Assembly (NCBI GenBank): GCA_949948735.1 | Contig: CATLGV010000022.1 | Location: 1-64,000, forward strand | Direction of reading: 5' to 3' | Length of the DNA: 64,000 nucleotides | Origin: an uncultured Lachnospiraceae bacterium | GTDB lineage: Bacteria > Bacillota > Clostridia > Lachnospirales > Lachnospiraceae | Part shown: positions 60,337 through 64,000 of the stretch, piece after piece | How positions within the stretch are numbered: the stretch's first letter is position 1 | How the letters are laid out: each line of letters starts with the position of its first letter | Position numbers and translations under genes: made by a program | Notes under the pieces: model-generated | Databases searched by the model: none | What the model saw: the letters and a program-made list of their open reading frames with translations, nothing else | What the model was told of the DNA's origin: nothing

Positions 60337-61923
60337 ATGAGAAAAAGGATGATACAGGCAGCGGCGGCGCTGGCAGGCGTATTGATGCTTGGCGGCTGCA
60401 GCGCCGGTAAGGAAGCTTCCGTGCCGGAGGTGGATTTTCCCGTGAACAGTGCGGCGGAGCCGGAAACGGTACAGATTGAGACACAGCCGGAGACCGGGAC
60501 CGTGCCGGAGACTGAGACGGAGCCGGAGACGGAGACGACTGTGGAGGAGCTGACAGAGATGTTGGGAAGCGCGCCGGCGGTATCCGTTACGGAAATGGAA
60601 AAGAACTGGTATACGGAGGATGGGGAGACGCTTCTTCTGGCAGCGGAGGCTGATATGGTCAGGCTGGAGAGCGAGGGCTATGACGCGCTGGCGCAGACGC
60701 TGGCGGAGCGCTGGCCGTCGATACATGACCGGGACTATGCACAGGAGATTGGAGACGCGCAGGAAGACTACGCTATGCGGGAGGACAAGAGCAGCTTCAC
60801 GGGTTACGGCATATATGAAAGCGTGCGGCTTAAAAGAAGCGACAGTACCGTTATAAGCTTTTTGGAATATCACGGGGATTATCTGGGCGGCGCCCACGGC
60901 AATTACGGATACAGCGGAGCGACCTTCGACGTGGAGAGCGGCAGGGAGCTTGCGCTTGCGGATATCCTAAGCGACGCGGAGGGCTTTTATCAGGCTGCGG
61001 CCGATTATGCCGTTGAAGAACTGGGGAAGAATTACGGCGACGGACTATTTCCGGATTATAAGGAATATGTGGAGAAAACCTTTGATGCGGACAGGAATGT
61101 CTGCTGGTATCTGAACGCGGCAGGCATTGTGCTGGTATACAGCCCCTATGAGGTCGGGCCTTACGCGATGGGAGAGGCCGAGGTGCTGCTGCCTTATGAC
61201 CGTTTCGGAGAATTTATCAAGGACGCCTATATAAGCCCCCACAGCGAGGTGGTTGCCTATGTGCCGGCCAATGTAGACGTTTCGCGGCTTATCGGTGAGG
61301 AAAGCGTTATGCTGGAGATATCGGCCAATGAGTATTCGTTCAATGAGGTGACGGTCATGTCGGGCATGTCAAGCGATGAGATCGGGACGTTTTCCTATCA
61401 CAGGGACGCTTATGTGATCAGGCGGGACGGGCGCAGCTTTCTGATCGCCGTGGAGGACGAGGCGTCGGATGACAACGAGACCTTTGTATATGAGGTTACG
61501 GAGGGCGTTGTCAGAAAATGCGACGAGCTGACAGGCGCGGTGATTGCTTATGCGGGAACGGACAGACTTGGGATCCGGATGTCGTTGTATGTGCTGGGCA
61601 CATATATCGGTGATATGGAGTATATCCTGGATGCGGAGGGGAAGCTCATCCCGACGCAGGACCGCTTTGCAATCGATACGGAGCGGGAGCTGACCGTGAG
61701 CAAGGAGCTTCCGGTTACGATGGACGGCGTCCAGACGACGCTGGAGGCCGGCACGAGACTGAGAATCACGGGAACCGACAACAACGGCACGGCGTATTTT
61801 CAGCTGTCGGACAGCGATCAGACCGGTATAATCAATTATACGAGGAAAGAAGACGAGTGGCAGCTGTTTATCGGGGATGAAACGGAGTATCAATATTTTG
61901 AGACGCTGCCCTATGCCGGTTAG
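60337..61923 (+). CDS. Lipoprotein with DUF3298-type (RsiV-like) domain
   Basis: 528 residues. The signal peptide ends in the lipobox LGGC (Cys 21), so it is lipid-anchored outside the membrane. A Glu/Thr-Pro linker (PETGTVPETETEPETETT) is followed by a DUF3298/DUF4163-like domain (LEYHGDYLGGAHGNYGYSGA, then TFDVESGRELALADILSDAE), the fold of the lysozyme-binding anti-sigma factor RsiV. The C-terminal region (about 330-528) is strand-rich and unassigned. It may bind a cell-wall-active ligand. AGGAGGAG lies upstream of the ATG. Confidence 0.8.
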   Translation: MRKRMIQAAAALAGVLMLGGCSAGKEASVPEVDFPVNSAAEPETVQIETQPETGTVPETETEPETETTVEELTEMLGSAPAVSVTEMEKNWYTEDGETLLLAAEADMVRLESEGYDALAQTLAERWPSIHDRDYAQEIGDAQEDYAMREDKSSFTGYGIYESVRLKRSDSTVISFLEYHGDYLGGAHGNYGYSGATFDVESGRELALADILSDAEGFYQAAADYAVEELGKNYGDGLFPDYKEYVEKTFDADRNVCWYLNAAGIVLVYSPYEVGPYAMGEAEVLLPYDRFGEFIKDAYISPHSEVVAYVPANVDVSRLIGEESVMLEISANEYSFNEVTVMSGMSSDEIGTFSYHRDAYVIRRDGRSFLIAVEDEASDDNETFVYEVTEGVVRKCDELTGAVIAYAGTDRLGIRMSLYVLGTYIGDMEYILDAEGKLIPTQDRFAIDTERELTVSKELPVTMDGVQTTLEAGTRLRITGTDNNGTAYFQLSDSDQTGIINYTRKEDEWQLFIGDETEYQYFETLPYAG

Positions 61924-61956
61924 GTACGGGCTTGCGTGCGGAAAGGCGTTGTGCAG

Positions 61957-62544
61957 ATGGATTACAAAACAGAACCGCTCACACTGGAACAGACGGCGGA
62001 CATTTATACGCGGTGGCTTTGCCGACATTTCCCTGAGAATGAAATCAAGCCGCTTTCAAGCATCCGCAGAATGTGGCGCATGGGCGCTTATCAGGCGCTG
62101 GGGCTGTATGAGCGGCAGGGGGAGAATACGGGGAGCCTTGCGGGATATGCGTTCTTTGTGGGCAAACCGGGTGAAAGCCGGCTGCTGCTGGACTATCTGG
62201 CAATTGTGGAGAAATACCGCGGCAGAGGGGCGGGCAGCAGCTTTCTTTGGGAAATGCGGCGGCAGTTTGCGTCTTATGAGGGAATACTGATCGAGACGGA
62301 GGATGTGGAATACGCGGCAGACGACGCGCAGCGCGTGGAGAGGCAGAGACGGGATTCCTTCTACGAGCGTAACGGGGCTGTGCGGACAGGCGTCAAGGGC
62401 TGCGTCTGCGGCGTGCATTATACGATTTGGGAGCTTCCGGCGGCAGGCTGTGCGGACAGGGAGCAGACCCGGAAAAATCTGGAGGCGCTTTACAGAATCA
62501 TCATGCCGGAGGAGGCGTACGATCAATACGTGCGTATTTCGTAA
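61957..62544 (+). CDS. GNAT-family N-acetyltransferase
   Basis: 195 residues. The GNAT acetyl-CoA motif is YLAIVEKYRGRGAGSSFLWE, with ILIETEDVEYAADD after it. Substrate unknown. Length is somewhat greater than simple GNATs, with a C-terminal extension (REQTRKNLEALYRIIMPEEA). ATG at 61957 is chosen; AAAGG lies 12 bases upstream, and a GTG at 61951 or 61936 is possible. It starts 33 bases after the lipoprotein gene. Confidence 0.75.
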   Translation: MDYKTEPLTLEQTADIYTRWLCRHFPENEIKPLSSIRRMWRMGAYQALGLYERQGENTGSLAGYAFFVGKPGESRLLLDYLAIVEKYRGRGAGSSFLWEMRRQFASYEGILIETEDVEYAADDAQRVERQRRDSFYERNGAVRTGVKGCVCGVHYTIWELPAAGCADREQTRKNLEALYRIIMPEEAYDQYVRIS

Positions 62545-62613
62545 CCTGCGGTTGCCTTTCTCCATTCTGTTCATATAATAATAGGACAGAAGAAAACAGG
62601 AGAAATAAGACCT

Positions 62614-64000
62614 ATGGCAATCGGTTTTTTAACCCTGCACGCGCGGACAGCGGAGGACGCTCTTCCGATAAGCGGCGTGCATATCCGGATTATGGACAGT
62701 GCGGGCAGCAGTATTTACGAGCTGACGACAGATGAAAGCGGGGAGACGCAGGCCGTGTCCCTGGAAACGGTGGAGAAGGGGCTTTCGCTGGATCCGTATT
62801 ACGGCGGCGTGCCCTATACGGGGTATGATGTACTTGCGCAGGCGGCGGGCTTTCAGTCTATTTATATTTCCGGCATTCCCATTTACGAAGGGGAAACGGC
62901 GATTCAGCCGTTAGCCCTTGTTCCGATGGGAGAGCGGCAGCGCAGTCCGGTGATCACGCAGATTATTATCGGAGAGCCGGCCGTAGCTATGAAGGAAAAG
63001 CGCAATCAGGAAGGCTCTGTCGCGGAGCCTCGCGTACTGCGCAATGTTGTGATACCCAATCCGATTACAGTGCATTTGGGAACGCCGGCCTCCTCTGCGG
63101 CGAATGTACAGGTGCCCTTTACAGATTACATCAAGAATGTGGCAAGCAGTGAAATCTATCCGACGTGGCCGGAGCCGGCGCTGCGCGCCAATATCTATGC
63201 GATTATTACCTTTGCGCTTAATCGCGTCTTTACGGAATGGTACAGAAGCCGCGGCTACAGCTTTGACATTACCAACAGTACGGCCTATGACCAGGCGTTT
63301 GTGTATGGGCGTACGATCTACCAGTCAATCAGCAGAATCGTCGACGATATTTTTAACGAATATGTCCGAAGGCAGGGACAGGTTGCGCCTTATTTTACAT
63401 CCTTCTGCAACGGAACCACCTCCGTATGCGCGGGGTTGTCGCAGTGGGGGACGGTTTCACTGGCACAGCAGGGCTATGCGCCTTTGCAGATTCTGCGCAC
63501 CTATTACCCCAATGATATAGAAATCGCAGAGACGAATATTATTACAGGCGTTCTGTCCTCCTATCCGGGGGCGGCGCTGCGGACCGGAAGCCGCGGACTT
63601 GACGTGCAGACGATACAGACCTATCTAAACCGCATACGCAGGAATTATCCCGCAATCCCGGCTGTCACGGATGAGACGGGCGTTTTCGGCAGCAGTACGG
63701 CCGCCGCCGTCACGGCGTTCCAGCGGATATTTGATCTTGCGCCCGACGGCGTTGTGGGGAAAGCCACATGGTATAAGCTTTCGAGTCTGTATACGGCGGT
63801 GACCAGACTGGCGGAGCTCGACAGCGAGGGAACCACGCTTGGAATCGGCACGGTTCCGCCTGCCTCGGTGCTGCGGCAGGGCTCGCGCGGAACGGATGTT
63901 ATTACCCTGCAGTATCTGCTGAGCATGATTTCGGAGTTTTATCCGTCCGTACCGCGCATTGCCCAGGACGGCGTCTTCGGCAGCGGGACGCAGCAGGCGG
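62614..64000 (+). CDS. SleC-like spore cortex-lytic/peptidoglycan-binding protein, 5' part (continues past window)
   Basis: Open from ATG 62614 (ACAGGAG upstream) to the window end, at least 462 residues. The N-terminal region resembles SleC-type proteins (LEKGLSLDPYYGG style, VPYTGYDVLAQAAGFQ, then VPFTDYIKNVASSEIYPTWP and AYDQAFVYGRTIYQSISRIV). At least two peptidoglycan-binding type 1 repeats follow (GSRGLDVQTIQTYLNRI, then FGSSTAAAVTAFQRIFDLAP and GSRGTDVITLQYLLSMI). SleC degrades spore cortex during germination in Clostridia. Its catalytic region cannot be confirmed because the 3' end is missing. Confidence 0.82.
   Translation, partial: MAIGFLTLHARTAEDALPISGVHIRIMDSAGSSIYELTTDESGETQAVSLETVEKGLSLDPYYGGVPYTGYDVLAQAAGFQSIYISGIPIYEGETAIQPLALVPMGERQRSPVITQIIIGEPAVAMKEKRNQEGSVAEPRVLRNVVIPNPITVHLGTPASSAANVQVPFTDYIKNVASSEIYPTWPEPALRANIYAIITFALNRVFTEWYRSRGYSFDITNSTAYDQAFVYGRTIYQSISRIVDDIFNEYVRRQGQVAPYFTSFCNGTTSVCAGLSQWGTVSLAQQGYAPLQILRTYYPNDIEIAETNIITGVLSSYPGAALRTGSRGLDVQTIQTYLNRIRRNYPAIPAVTDETGVFGSSTAAAVTAFQRIFDLAPDGVVGKATWYKLSSLYTAVTRLAELDSEGTTLGIGTVPPASVLRQGSRGTDVITLQYLLSMISEFYPSVPRIAQDGVFGSGTQQA

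Noticed and set aside
1-64000. tRNA genes, rRNA genes, CRISPR arrays, integrases and intact insertion sequences
   Set aside because: No cloverleaf, spaced-repeat, tyrosine-recombinase or complete transposase pattern was found by eye; only a truncated IS1182-type relic is present.

Overview
The window looks like chromosome of a gut-type, flagellated, spore-forming Clostridia, most likely Lachnospiraceae. Support: a csrA-flagellin junction, strong GGAGG-type ribosome binding sites, a Firmicutes-type 6S RNA, a SleC-like cortex-hydrolase candidate and a SpoIID-family protein, a clostridial housekeeping set (lepA, hemW, thrC, deoC, ATP-dependent pckA), and many MocR, GntR, LacI, AraC and two-component regulators. 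The core is GC-rich at third positions; several AT-rich patches (about 2.0-2.6, 4.1-5.3 and 32.6-33.2 kb) look acquired. The genus is inferred from remembered protein families, not from a search.

Region by region: 0-2 kb holds the csrA 3' end and a large flagellin gene whose leader carries two likely CsrA sites. 2-6.5 kb is a decayed prophage: acetyltransferase relic, tail-tube C-terminus, tail-assembly chaperone with a frameshift, a stop and a surviving slippery heptamer, and a truncated tape measure. Between the chaperone and the tape measure sits an intact three-gene cargo cassette (HTH-AbrB regulator, one-pass membrane protein, possible PBECR-like nuclease domain). 6.5-11.4 kb has a MocR regulator divergent from a dehydrogenase plus NTF2-like pair, then a hybrid histidine kinase. 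11.6-16.4 kb is a potABCD polyamine operon with a structured leader, an enlarged PotA and a C-terminally anchored PotD. 16.4-20.8 kb holds lepA-hemW and small regulators.

20.8-30.4 kb: a TPM-like/zinc-ribbon membrane pair, a two-AP2-domain protein, a SleB-type hydrolase, and an AraC regulator divergent from a DUF5107-TPR protein. 30.5-32.6 kb: GntR-ABC exporter operon. 32.6-34.95 kb is a second accessory scar: P-loop kinase, RelE/Phd toxin-antitoxin pair, and relics of a methyltransferase, a VapC and an IS1182-type transposase. 34.98-43.9 kb: LacI regulator, MATE pump, thrC, deoC, aminopeptidase P and pckA. 43.9-49 kb: AraC-GyrI regulator, then a two-component system coupled to an ABC transporter. 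49-57.5 kb: small unknowns, a second two-component system and a very large TPR-GGDEF protein. 57.6-64 kb: 6S RNA, SpoIID-like protein, YihY, DUF3298 lipoprotein, acetyltransferase and the 5' part of a SleC-like protein.

The main functional units are post-transcriptional flagellin control, polyamine uptake, two ABC exporters with dedicated regulators, amino-acid, deoxynucleoside and gluconeogenic metabolism, and envelope or spore functions. All positions and motifs were read by eye; family assignments come from memory of conserved motifs.
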